A DNA stretch of 64,000 nt from Herbaspirillum sp. Its GTDB lineage: Bacteria > Pseudomonadota > Gammaproteobacteria > Burkholderiales > Burkholderiaceae_D. Positions 34,989-45,368 of this stretch are shown piece after piece; position 1 is the first letter of the stretch; each line of letters starts with the position of its first letter. The position numbers were made by a program, and so were the translations under genes. The stretch spans positions 682,001 through 746,000 of the forward strand of contig NZ_JAGIBI010000003.1 in NCBI RefSeq assembly GCF_017744395.1, in the 5' to 3' direction. The notes beneath the pieces are model-generated. The model was given only the letters and a program-made list of their open reading frames with translations. It was not told the origin of the DNA and did not search any database.

Positions 34989-35915
34989 TTATAGGTCGCA
35001 AACTGAAAAGCGCGTCAGCAACACCATGTCTTCGCCCGGCGCGAGGTCGATCAGGCCGGGGCGGTTCGGCATGTGGAAGGCGTCGATCGGGTGCGTGATC
35101 GGTTCCAGGCAGAAGTAGCCCAGCCCCGGCGGCCGGTACAGCAGGGTGTAGCCGCTGCGGTCCTGGGTATGCATTTGCAGGCGCAGGCCGCGCGAAGGGT
35201 CTTCGATCATGGCCAGGCCGTCCCAGCCTTCGTAGCAGTTGTCGATCAGCGGGCCATCCACCGGCGCCGGGCGGTTGTAATCCCAGCTCGGCGGCAACTG
35301 GTGCGTGAAACCGGTGGGGATCGGATCGGCGCCGGAAATCCATACGCCGCGCGAGCGGAATTGCAGGCGCGTCCTGGCGTCGCTCGGAAAGTAGGGATGC
35401 AGGCCCAGGCCGAAAGGCAGGGGCGCGTCGCCGGCATTGGTCACGCGCAGTTCTATCTCCAGCGAATTTTCGCGCAGCGTGAACAACTGGCGGGCGTGAT
35501 AGGCGTAAGGATTGCCGTCCCGGTAGCGGGAATCGAGTTCCAGCGTCATGCGCTCTTGCGCTTGCGTCGCCACGCGCCAGGCTTGCAGCCAGGCGTCGCC
35601 GTGGATCGGGTACGGTTCGCCGCTGCGGTTGGGCCTGATCGCATGCTGCGTGCCGTTGGCGGAAAAGCCGCCTTCGGTGATGCGGTTGGACCAGGGCACC
35701 AGCGGGAAGCAGGCGGTGCTGTAGAGGTCGCGCGAACGGCCGTCCCAGGGGCGAAACAGCGGCAGCCAACGGCCGCCCTTGTGCCAATCCCAGGCGGCGA
35801 TGCTGCCGCCAAGGCCGGGCATGACGCGCAGGCGCTGGCGGCCGGATTGCAGTGTATGGATTTCCGGCAGCGCCTGGGCGCCGGCACGGGTGGCGTCGGT
35901 TGCTCGGGAAGGCAT
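34989..35915 (-). CDS. Aldose 1-epimerase (galactose mutarotase family)
   Basis: Mutarotase-like protein of 308 residues from ATG 35915. It has an N-terminal MPGLGGSIAAW segment, the conserved Arg in PWSNRI, the active-site His in GLHPYF and the catalytic-type Glu in CLEPITHPI. It should interconvert alpha and beta anomers of galactose or a related sugar before 1-dehydrogenation. It is the first gene of the galactonate operon. An in-frame ATG at 36035 would add 40 residues that do not resemble the family. Confidence 0.8.
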   Translation of the reverse strand: MPSRATDATRAGAQALPEIHTLQSGRQRLRVMPGLGGSIAAWDWHKGGRWLPLFRPWDGRSRDLYSTACFPLVPWSNRITEGGFSANGTQHAIRPNRSGEPYPIHGDAWLQAWRVATQAQERMTLELDSRYRDGNPYAYHARQLFTLRENSLEIELRVTNAGDAPLPFGLGLHPYFPSDARTRLQFRSRGVWISGADPIPTGFTHQLPPSWDYNRPAPVDGPLIDNCYEGWDGLAMIEDPSRGLRLQMHTQDRSGYTLLYRPPGLGYFCLEPITHPIDAFHMPNRPGLIDLAPGEDMVLLTRFSVCDL

Positions 35916-36399
35916 GATGTCTCGTATGTTGTTATTGGATGCTGCCCGCGCCTTCAGGCATTGTGTGCCGGCTGCGCGGGAGGCCATCGCATGAAGAGGG
36001 CGAGTGCTCAAGGTATGTCGCACTCCTGTCTTCACCGGATGCGCTTCAAAAAAAACAGGCCGATGCTATCACCCGCCCTCGGCGCGGAATAATGAAAAAA
36101 AGCGCACAAGCGATATCAAAATCGTGAGTGCTCTCGGGCCAAAATCCATGCGGGAAAATCGCATCCGGTTCCGGCCAACGATGCGCGAATCGATATCGGA
36201 TTCCATCAAAAATTCATTGGCCGGATATTTTTTGCTCTCCTAATATTGAGCGCGAATTGAAGGGATGAGGTTTCCCCGCAATTTGAGACCGCGTCGCCGG
36301 CCCTTATCTCGAACAAGTCAAAAGTATCGCCGGCGCAGCGCACGCATTTCTTGCACATAACAAGGGAATCGGACGATTTCCAGCCAACGGAGACAAGCA
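35916..36399. promoter_or_regulatory. Divergent control region, galactonate operon / sugar importer
   Basis: 484 bases without a supported gene between two divergent sugar operons. It is more AT-rich than the genes and contains CGATATCG (36191-36198), repeated in part as GCGATATC around 36107, a possible operator pair. A ribosome binding site GGAG precedes the importer start. No regulator gene (DgoR-like) is present in the window for it. Confidence 0.4.
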
Positions 36400-37374
36400 A
36401 TGAATACCAAAAGAAGAGCGCTTCTGGGCGCAGCCATTTGCATGGGCCTGGGCGGCACCGTCGCGGGCCTGCCCGCATTCGCCGCCGACAAGCCGCTGAC
36501 CATGGGCTTCTCGCAGGTGGGCGCCGAAAGCGAATGGCGCACCGCCAACACCGTGTCGATCAAGGATGCGGCCAAGCAGGCCGGCGTCAACCTGAAGTTC
36601 GCCGATGCCCAGCAGAAGCAGGAGAACCAGGTCAAGGCGATCCGTTCCTTCATCGCGCAAAAGGTCGACGTGATCGCCTTCTCGCCGGTGGTCGAATCGG
36701 GTTGGGAAACCGTGCTGCGCGAGGCCAAGGCCGCCAAGATCCCGGTGATCCTGACCGACCGCGCCGTCAATGTCACCGACAAGTCGCTGTACGTGACCTT
36801 CATCGGCTCCGACTTCGTGGAAGAGGGCCGCCGCGCCGCGCGCTGGCTGCTGGAGCGCGCCAAGTCGCTGCCGGCCGGCGACATCAATATCGTCGAGCTG
36901 CAAGGCACCGTCGGTTCGGCGCCGGCGATCGACCGCAAGGCCGGTTTCGAGGAAATCATCAAGTCCGAGCCGCGCCTGAAGATCATCCGTTCGCAGACCG
37001 GCGACTTCACCCGCGCCAAGGGCAAGGAAGTCATGGAAGCCTTCCTCAAGGCCGACGGCAAGAAGATCAATGTGCTCTATGCGCATAACGACGACATGGC
37101 CATCGGCGCCATCCAGGCCATCGAAGAAGCCGGCCTGAAGCCGGGCAAGGACATCCTGGTCATTTCCATCGACGGCGTGAAGGGCGCGTTCGAAGCCATG
37201 ATGGCCGGCAAGATCAACGTCACCGTCGAATGCAGCCCGCTGCTGGGCCCGCAACTGATGCAGATCGCCAAGGATGTGAAGGCCGGCAAGGAAGTGCCCA
37301 AGCGCATCACTACCGAAGAAGGCGTGTTCCCGGCCGAGGTTGCGGCCAAGGAATTCCCGAACCGCAAGTATTGA
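36400..37374 (+). CDS. ABC sugar-binding protein, YtfQ-like (galactose/galactofuranose)
   Basis: Periplasmic binding protein of 324 residues with a 29-residue signal peptide ending in PAFA-AD. Type I periplasmic-fold motifs are MGFSQVGAESEWR near the mature N-terminus, the ligand-contact Asp/Arg segments ILTDRAVN and TVGSAPAIDRKAGF, and LYAHNDDMAIGAIQA. The opening SQVGAESEWRTANT is characteristic of YtfQ, which binds galactofuranose and galactose. Divergence from the galactonate operon supports a galactose-type substrate. The ATP-binding gene follows after 72 bases. Confidence 0.82.
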   Translation: MNTKRRALLGAAICMGLGGTVAGLPAFAADKPLTMGFSQVGAESEWRTANTVSIKDAAKQAGVNLKFADAQQKQENQVKAIRSFIAQKVDVIAFSPVVESGWETVLREAKAAKIPVILTDRAVNVTDKSLYVTFIGSDFVEEGRRAARWLLERAKSLPAGDINIVELQGTVGSAPAIDRKAGFEEIIKSEPRLKIIRSQTGDFTRAKGKEVMEAFLKADGKKINVLYAHNDDMAIGAIQAIEEAGLKPGKDILVISIDGVKGAFEAMMAGKINVTVECSPLLGPQLMQIAKDVKAGKEVPKRITTEEGVFPAEVAAKEFPNRKY

Positions 37375-37446
37375 GCTTGAGCGCGGGCGGCCGGTGTGCG
37401 GGAAGCGATCCCGCGCATCGGCTGCGCGCATTTTCACGGAGTCGCG

Positions 37447-38997
37447 ATGAGTATGGCTGTCGGGGCGCAGGCGCGCCCCATGCTGGAACTGAGCGGTATA
37501 CATAAGGCATTCGCCGGCGTCAAAGCGCTGGCTGACGTAGGCCTGCGCCTGTTCCCGGGGGAAGTGCATACCCTGATGGGACAGAACGGCGCGGGAAAAT
37601 CCACCCTGATCAAGGTGCTGACCGGCGTGTACGAACCCGATGCCGGGCGCATCGCGCTGGACGGCCGCGAGATCGCCCCGGCGTCCACCCTGCAGGCGCA
37701 GGAGCTGGGCATCAGCACCGTCTACCAGGAAGTCAACCTCTGCCCCAATCTCTCGGTGGCGGAAAACATTTTCATCGGCCGTTATCCGACCCGCTTCGGC
37801 CGCATCGACTGGAAGACGGTGCATGCCGAATCGCGCCGCCTGCTGCAGCAATTGCAGATCGATATCGACGTCACCGCGCAGTTGTCGTCCTATCCGCTGG
37901 CGATCCAGCAGATGGTGGCGATCTCTCGCGCGCTGTCGGTGTCGGCCAAGGTGCTGATCCTGGACGAGCCGACCTCCAGCCTCGACGAGGCCGAGGTGCA
38001 GCAGCTGTTCAAGGTGCTGCGGCGCCTGCGCGAGCAGGGTATGGCGATCCTGTTCGTGACCCACTTCCTCGACCAGACCTACGAGATTTCCGACCGCATC
38101 ACGGTGCTGCGCAACGGCGTGCGCGAGGGTGAGTATCCGGTGGCCGAGCTGTCGCGCCTGGATCTGGTCAACAAGATGGTCGGCGTGACCGCGGTCGACC
38201 AGCGCAAGGTGGAAGCCGGCGCCGACGCGCTGGCCGCGGAGCTGTCGGCCGATGCCCATAGCAAGGGCGAGCTGTTCCTGCAGGCGCGCGGCTTCGGCCG
38301 CAAGGGCATGCTGGCGCCGCAGGACCTGGATATCCGGCGCGGCGAAGTGTTCGGCCTGTGCGGCCTGCTCGGTTCGGGCCGTACCGAAATGGCGCGCCTG
38401 CTGTTCGGCGCGGACAAGGCCGACGGCGGCGCGCTGCTGGTCGACGGCAAGAGCGTCAGGCTGGCGGCGCCGCGCGACGCCATCGCCGCCGGCATCGGCT
38501 TCTGTTCGGAAGACCGCAAGAAGGAAGGCGCGATCCTGGAGCTGTCGGTGCGGGAGAACATCGTGCTGGCGCTGCAGGCGCGCCAGGGGCTGTTCCGCGT
38601 GCTGCCGAGAAAGCGCCAGAACCAGATCGCCGCCGATTACGTGAAATGGCTCGGCATCAAGACCGCCGACCTGGAAACGCCGATCGGCGCGCTGTCCGGC
38701 GGCAACCAGCAAAAGGCGCTGCTGGCGCGCTGGCTGGCGACCGACCCCGGCATGCTGATCCTGGACGAACCCACGCGCGGCATCGATGTGCGCGCCAAGC
38801 AGGAGATCATGGATTTCGTGATCGCCATGTGCCGCAAGGGAATGGCCATTCTTTTCATTTCTTCCGAGATTCCGGAAGTCCTTCGCTGCAGCGACCGTAT
38901 GCTGGTGCTGCGCGACCGCCGCGCCTGCGGCGAATACCAACGCGGCGAACTCGACGAGCAGTCGGTGCTGCAGGTGATTGCGGGAGAGGCCGCATGA
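37447..38997 (+). CDS. Sugar ABC transporter ATPase, duplicated (YtfR-like)
   Basis: Double ATPase of 516 residues. The first half has Walker A GQNGAGKST (~45-53) and Walker [14 protein letters not shown]. The second half has a degenerate P-loop GLLGSGRTEMARLLFG, as usual in this class, with signature [14 protein letters not shown] and Walker [13 protein letters not shown]. It drives import through the two permeases encoded next. ATG 37447 is internal to a longer open frame and gives the normal N-terminus. The stop overlaps the next start (ATGA). Confidence 0.85.
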   Translation: MSMAVGAQARPMLELSGIHKAFAGVKALADVGLRLFPGEVHTLMGQNGAGKSTLIKVLTGVYEPDAGRIALDGREIAPASTLQAQELGISTVYQEVNLCPNLSVAENIFIGRYPTRFGRIDWKTVHAESRRLLQQLQIDIDVTAQLSSYPLAIQQMVAISRALSVSAKVLILDEPTSSLDEAEVQQLFKVLRRLREQGMAILFVTHFLDQTYEISDRITVLRNGVREGEYPVAELSRLDLVNKMVGVTAVDQRKVEAGADALAAELSADAHSKGELFLQARGFGRKGMLAPQDLDIRRGEVFGLCGLLGSGRTEMARLLFGADKADGGALLVDGKSVRLAAPRDAIAAGIGFCSEDRKKEGAILELSVRENIVLALQARQGLFRVLPRKRQNQIAADYVKWLGIKTADLETPIGALSGGNQQKALLARWLATDPGMLILDEPTRGIDVRAKQEIMDFVIAMCRKGMAILFISSEIPEVLRCSDRMLVLRDRRACGEYQRGELDEQSVLQVIAGEAA

Positions 38998-40076
38998 GTG
39001 CATCCATGGATTCCAAACTGATACCCGAAGCGGCCGGCGACAGCGGCTTGCAGGCGCTGCTGGCGCGTGCGACGCGCCATCCGTTGTTACGTCCGCTGGC
39101 GGCGCTGGCGGCATTGCTGCTGATCGACCTGCTCCTGGTGCCAGGCTTCTTCCGGCTGGAGATCAAGGACGGCCACCTCTACGGCGCGCTGGTCGACATC
39201 GTCAACCGCGCCGCGCCGCTGATGCTGGCGGCGCTGGGCATGACGCTGGTGATCGCCACGCGCGGCGTCGACATTTCGGTGGGCGCGGTGGTCGCAATCT
39301 CCGGCGCGGTCGCGGCGCTGCTGATCGGCGGCAAGATGGTGGTGGTCGGCGGCGTTTCGCAATACGTCAGCAACGTGCCGATGGTCTGGGCGTTGGCGGC
39401 GGCGGTTGGCGCAGCCTTGCTGTGCGGCGCCTGGAACGGCCTGCTGGTGGCGGCGCTCGGGCTGCAGCCCATCATCGCCACGCTGATCCTGATGGTGGCC
39501 GGGCGCGGCCTGGCGCAATTGCTGACCGACGGCCAGATCATCACGGTCTATTACAAGCCGTTCTTCTTCATCGGCGGCGGCTACCTGTTCGGCTTGCCGT
39601 TCTCGCTCTACATCGCGCTGGGCATGTTCGTGCTGCTGGCGCTGCTGATGAGGAAGACGGCGCTGGGCCTGTTCATCCAGTCGGTCGGCATCAACCCGGT
39701 GGCCTCGCGCCTGGCCGGCATCCGCACCGCCGCGCTGATCTTCTTCGTCTATATCTTCTGCAGCTTCTGCGCCGGGCTGGCGGGCCTGATGGTGGCCTCC
39801 AACATCAAGAGCGCCGACGCCAACAATGCCGGCCTGCTGCTGGAACTGGACGCCATCCTGGCCGTCACCCTGGGCGGCACCTCGCTGGCCGGCGGCAAGT
39901 TCAGCCTGGTGGGCAGCGTGATCGGCGCGCTCATCATCCAGACCCTGACCTATACCATCTATTCGCTGGGCGTGCCGCCCGAGGTGAACATGGTGGTCAA
40001 GTCCATCGTGGTGTTCCTGGTCTGCCTGTCGCAATCGCCGGAATTCCGCCGCATCTTCAAGGCTGTCAAATCATGA
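38994..40076 (+). CDS. Sugar ABC transporter permease (YtfT-like)
   Basis: Integral membrane permease of 360 residues in the RbsC/AraH family. GMTLVIATRGVDISVGAVVAISG and LDAILAVTLGGTSLAGGKFS are family landmarks, given here as positions ~81-103 and ~287-306. It has about eight to ten membrane helices. The start overlaps the ATPase stop and the stop overlaps the second permease (both ATGA), so a heterodimeric channel with YjfF-like protein is expected. Confidence 0.85.
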   Translation: MSASMDSKLIPEAAGDSGLQALLARATRHPLLRPLAALAALLLIDLLLVPGFFRLEIKDGHLYGALVDIVNRAAPLMLAALGMTLVIATRGVDISVGAVVAISGAVAALLIGGKMVVVGGVSQYVSNVPMVWALAAAVGAALLCGAWNGLLVAALGLQPIIATLILMVAGRGLAQLLTDGQIITVYYKPFFFIGGGYLFGLPFSLYIALGMFVLLALLMRKTALGLFIQSVGINPVASRLAGIRTAALIFFVYIFCSFCAGLAGLMVASNIKSADANNAGLLLELDAILAVTLGGTSLAGGKFSLVGSVIGALIIQTLTYTIYSLGVPPEVNMVVKSIVVFLVCLSQSPEFRRIFKAVKS

Positions 40077-41080
40077 ATGCAATCGTTTCCCTGCGCCGCG
40101 CTTCGCGGGCGCCGTGGTTCACTTCGGCGATCACGGTAGCGCTGCTGGCGCTGATGCTGCTGCTGGGCGCGGCCGGCTATGACGGTTTCCTGTCGCCGCA
40201 GGTGATGCTGAACCTGCTGATCGACAACGGTTTCCTGCTGGTGGTGGCCATCGGCATGACCTTCGTCATCCTGTCCGGCGGCATCGACCTGTCGGTGGGC
40301 TCGGTGCTGGCGCTGTCGACCATGGTGTCGGCGTGGCTGCTGCAGAGCGCGCACTGGAACCCGATCCTGGTCATCGCCGCCGTGCTGGCGCTGGGCGCGG
40401 CCTTCGGCGCGGCCATGGGCGGACTGATCCATTACTTCAAGCTGCAGGCCTTCATCGTCACGCTGGCCGGCATGTTCCTGGCGCGCGGCCTGTGCTACCT
40501 GATCAGCATCAACTCCATCACCATCGACGATCCCTTCTTCGTCGCCATGTCGCAGACCCGCATCGAGTTCGGCGAGCTGTTCATCTCGCCCAGCGTGGTG
40601 GTGGCGCTGGCGATGCTGGCGCTGGGCATCTGGCTGGCGCATTGCACCCGTTTCGGGCGCGCCGTGTATGCCATCGGCGGCAATGAGCAGTCGGCCTTGC
40701 TGATGGGCTTGCCGGTTGGGCGCACCAAGGTGCTGGTGTATGCCTTCTCGGGCTTTTGCGCGGCGCTGGGCGGCGTGCTGTTCTCGTTCTACATGCTGTC
40801 GGGCTACGGCCTGCACGCGCAGGGCGCCGAACTCGACGCGATCGCCGCGGTGGTGATCGGCGGCACGCTGCTGACCGGCGGCTACGGCTACGTGGCCGGC
40901 ACGCTGACCGGCGTGCTCATCCTGGGCGTGATCCAGACCCTGATCGCGTTCGACGGCACGCTCAGTTCCTGGTGGACCAAGATCTTCATCGGCGCCTTGC
41001 TGTTCGTGTTCTGCGTGGCGCAAAGGGTGATTGCGCTGGGCGCCTTGCGAGGCAAACCGGTGGCCGCCGCGGCGGGCTGA
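40073..41080 (+). CDS. Sugar ABC transporter permease (YjfF-like)
   Basis: Second permease, 335 residues, same family. GGIDLSVGSVLAL, FIVTLAGMFLARGL and AAVVIGGTLLTGGYG are visible. Having two distinct permease genes after the ATPase is the arrangement of the E. coli ytfQRT-yjfF galactofuranose importer. No terminator is evident before the chvE-like gene, which begins 244 bases on. Confidence 0.85.
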   Translation: MNAIVSLRRASRAPWFTSAITVALLALMLLLGAAGYDGFLSPQVMLNLLIDNGFLLVVAIGMTFVILSGGIDLSVGSVLALSTMVSAWLLQSAHWNPILVIAAVLALGAAFGAAMGGLIHYFKLQAFIVTLAGMFLARGLCYLISINSITIDDPFFVAMSQTRIEFGELFISPSVVVALAMLALGIWLAHCTRFGRAVYAIGGNEQSALLMGLPVGRTKVLVYAFSGFCAALGGVLFSFYMLSGYGLHAQGAELDAIAAVVIGGTLLTGGYGYVAGTLTGVLILGVIQTLIAFDGTLSSWWTKIFIGALLFVFCVAQRVIALGALRGKPVAAAAG

Positions 41081-41324
41081 AACCGCCGATCCGCGCAGCT
41101 TTGTTGAGATAACTTAATATTTCTTTACATAGGGAGAGGCATACTAAAAAACATATCTGTTGCGGTTAAAAAATCATTAGAAATGTATTGTTAAAGACAT
41201 TATTGTAGAGGCCGCAAAACATGGGACGTCATGCGTTCCTGCCTGCAGCTTCTGCACCATTCAGGTCGTCGCGGCGGAGTTTTGAGAACAACAACACGCC
41301 ATTCATCAATTGGAGACATACAAC
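41081..41324 (+). promoter_or_regulatory. AT-rich promoter region of the chvE-ggu operon
   Basis: The stretch 41100-41215 is strikingly AT-rich against GC-rich flanks (AACTTAATATTTCTTTAC, GTTAAAAAATCATTAG). A promoter and LysR-type operator are likely here, given the nearby GbpR-like regulator. Exact boxes are not assigned. Confidence 0.45.
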
Positions 41325-42398
41325 ATGAAGATCAAATCGGTATTGACCGGGCTGGCGCTCGGCCTGGGCGTCACCCTGATGTCCGTCAGCGCACAGGTGA
41401 GCGCGCAGAGCAAGGCGCTGGTCGGCGTGGCCATGCCCACCAAGTCCTCGGCCCGCTGGATCGCCGACGGCAACAACATGGTCAAGGTCCTGAAGGAAAA
41501 GGGCTACAACACCGACCTGCAATACGCGGAAGACGACATCCCCAACCAGTTGTCGCAGATCGAGAACATGCTGACCAAGGGCGCCAAGGTGCTGGTGATC
41601 GCCGCCATCGACGGCACCACCCTGACCGACGTGCTGCAGAAGGCCGCCGACAAGGGCGTCAAGGTCATCGCCTATGACCGCCTGATCCGCGGCTCGAAGA
41701 ACGTCGACTACTACGCCACCTTCGACAACTTCCAGGTCGGCGTGCTGCAGGCGCAATCGCTGGAAAAGGCGCTGGGCCTGAAGGACGGCAAGGGTCCGTT
41801 CAACATCGAACTGTTCGGCGGCTCGGCTGACGACAACAACGCCTTCTTCTTCTACAACGGCGCCATGTCGGTGTTGAAGCCCTACATCGACAGCGGCAAG
41901 CTGGTGGTGCGCAGCAAGCAGATGGGCATGGACAAGGTCGCCACCCTGCGCTGGGACGGCGCGACCGCCCAGGCGCGTATGGACAACCTGCTGTCGGCCT
42001 ACTACAGCAACGCCAAGGTGAACGCGGTGCTGTCGCCGTATGACGGCATCTCGATCGGCATCCTGTCCTCGCTGCGCGGCGTCGGCTACGGCACCCCGCA
42101 ACAGCCGTTCCCGTACGTGTCGGGCCAGGACGCCGAAGTGCCTTCGGTCAAGTCCATCATCCGCGGCGAGCAGTATTCGACCATCTTCAAGGACACCCGC
42201 GAACTGGCGAAGGTCACCGTCGGCATGGTCGACGCCGTGCTGGGCGGCAAGCAGCCGCAGATCAACGACACCAAGACCTACAACAACGGGGTGAAGGTCG
42301 TGCCTTCCTTCCTGTTGAAGCCGGTGGTGGTCGACAAGTCCAATTGGAAGGAAGTCCTGATCGGCAGCGGCTACTATACCGAAGCGCAGGTCAAGTAA
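41325..42398 (+). CDS. chvE: Multiple-sugar-binding periplasmic protein ChvE
   Basis: Periplasmic binding protein of 357 residues with signal peptide ending SVSAQVSAQ. The mature part shows [42 protein letters not shown] and [17 protein letters not shown], the ChvE pattern. In Agrobacterium ChvE binds galactose, arabinose, glucose and other aldoses; it delivers them to GguAB and can also contact chemoreceptors or VirA. ATG 41325 starts the signal sequence, with GGAG upstream. The gguA gene follows. Confidence 0.88.
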   Translation: MKIKSVLTGLALGLGVTLMSVSAQVSAQSKALVGVAMPTKSSARWIADGNNMVKVLKEKGYNTDLQYAEDDIPNQLSQIENMLTKGAKVLVIAAIDGTTLTDVLQKAADKGVKVIAYDRLIRGSKNVDYYATFDNFQVGVLQAQSLEKALGLKDGKGPFNIELFGGSADDNNAFFFYNGAMSVLKPYIDSGKLVVRSKQMGMDKVATLRWDGATAQARMDNLLSAYYSNAKVNAVLSPYDGISIGILSSLRGVGYGTPQQPFPYVSGQDAEVPSVKSIIRGEQYSTIFKDTRELAKVTVGMVDAVLGGKQPQINDTKTYNNGVKVVPSFLLKPVVVDKSNWKEVLIGSGYYTEAQVK

Positions 42399-42464
42399 GC
42401 CGGCCGGGCTGCAACCTTGTGTTGCGGCCCGCCGTTCGATTCAATATGAGGCATGAATCAGCAT

Positions 42465-42486
42465 AGTCCCGCCCCTGTGCGGGACT
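42465..42486 (+). promoter_or_regulatory. Intergenic hairpin between chvE and gguA
   Basis: Perfect 8-bp stem AGTCCCGC / GCGGGACT with loop CCCTGT, not followed by a T run. Hairpins after binding-protein genes often protect the upstream mRNA or partly stop transcription, giving more binding protein than ATPase. Confidence 0.5.
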
Positions 42487-42526
42487 ATTGCGTTCAAAAG
42501 CAGGCGCAGAACAAGAGGTCAGCATC

Positions 42527-44056
<1,530 letters not shown>

Positions 44057-44066
44057 GGAATTGAAA

Positions 44067-45290
44067 ATGGAGACCATGAACATGAGCAAGAACGAACCGG
44101 TGGCGGCCAGCGACATCGCGGCCCAGGGCGAGAAGAAGGATTACGCCGGCTTCCTGAAGAACAACATGCGCGAGTACGGCATGCTGCTGTCGCTGGTGGC
44201 GATCATGGCGTTCTTCCAGATCATGACCGACGGCACGCTGATGCGTCCGCTGAACCTGACCAACCTGGTGCTGCAGAACAGCTACATCGTGATCATGGCG
44301 CTGGGCATGCTGATGGTGATCGTGGCCGGTCACATCGACCTTTCGGTCGGTTCGGTGGTGGGCCTGATCGGCGCGCTGGCGGCGGTGCTGATGGTGGACT
44401 ACGGCTGGGACTTCGTCACCGCCTCGGTGGTCTGCATCATCGCCGGCGCGGTGATCGGCGCGGCGCAAGGCTACTGGATCGCTTACTTCAAGATCCCGTC
44501 CTTCATCGTCACGCTGGCCGGCATGCTGGTGTTCAAGGGCATGGCGTTGGCGCTGCTGCAGGGCCAGTCGCTCGGCCCGTTCCCGCCGGCGTTCCAGATG
44601 CTGTCCTCGGGCTTCATTCCCGAATTGACCGATAACACGCAGTTCCGCGCCACCTCGCTGATCGTCGGCGTGATCGCCGCCGTGGTGCTGATCGGCGTCA
44701 AGATCCACGGCCGCCGCAAGCAGACCAAGCACGGCATGGAAGACGAACCGCAACTGTTCTTCCTGATCAAGAACTGCCTGTTCGCCGCCGCCATCATCGC
44801 CTTCAGCTACCTGATGGCGACCTACAAGGGCATGCCCAACGTGCTCATCATCATGTTCGCGCTGATGGTGCTGTATACCTTCATCACCAACCGCACCACG
44901 CTGGGCCGCCGCGTCTACGCCGTGGGCGGCAACGAGAAGGCGGCCAAGCTGTCGGGCATCAAGACCGAGCGCGTGTCGTTCTTCACCTTCGTCAACATGG
45001 GCATCCTGTCGGCGCTGGCCGGCCTGATCTTCGCGGCGCGCCTGAACACCGCCACCCCGAAGGCCGGCCTGGGCTTCGAGCTGGACGTGATCGCGGCCTG
45101 CTTCATCGGCGGCGCCTCGGCCTCGGGCGGCGTCGGCAAGGTGATGGGCGCGGTCATCGGCGCCTTCGTCATGGGCGTGATGAACAACGGCATGTCCATC
45201 ATGGGCATCGGCATCGACTACCAGCAGATGATCAAGGGTTTCGTGCTGCTGATGGCGGTGTGCTTCGACGTCTACAACAAGAACAAGTAA
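44067..45290 (+). CDS. gguB: Sugar ABC transporter permease GguB
   Basis: Permease of 407 residues, longer than RbsC because of a cytoplasmic insert around residues 195-235 (KIHGRRKQTKHGMEDEPQ), typical of GguB/XylH. VAGHIDLSVGSVVGLIGA, FIVTLAGMLVFKG and ACFIGGASASGGVGKV are visible. The start is taken at ATG 44067 after GAGGA; TTG 44061 and ATGs at 44076/44082 are alternatives. Ten bases separate it from gguA. Confidence 0.87.
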   Translation: METMNMSKNEPVAASDIAAQGEKKDYAGFLKNNMREYGMLLSLVAIMAFFQIMTDGTLMRPLNLTNLVLQNSYIVIMALGMLMVIVAGHIDLSVGSVVGLIGALAAVLMVDYGWDFVTASVVCIIAGAVIGAAQGYWIAYFKIPSFIVTLAGMLVFKGMALALLQGQSLGPFPPAFQMLSSGFIPELTDNTQFRATSLIVGVIAAVVLIGVKIHGRRKQTKHGMEDEPQLFFLIKNCLFAAAIIAFSYLMATYKGMPNVLIIMFALMVLYTFITNRTTLGRRVYAVGGNEKAAKLSGIKTERVSFFTFVNMGILSALAGLIFAARLNTATPKAGLGFELDVIAACFIGGASASGGVGKVMGAVIGAFVMGVMNNGMSIMGIGIDYQQMIKGFVLLMAVCFDVYNKNK

Positions 45291-45368
45291 GGCCGGCAGG
45301 GCGGCGGGCGGGCCAGGAGGCCGGTTTGCCGCGCAAGAATCCCACTTCAAGGCATCTGGATATTCACA

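Noticed and set aside
36304..39114. 936-codon bottom-strand frame opposite the YtfQRT-like genes
   Set aside because: Antisense shadow of well-supported ABC genes, with unnatural composition and no domains.
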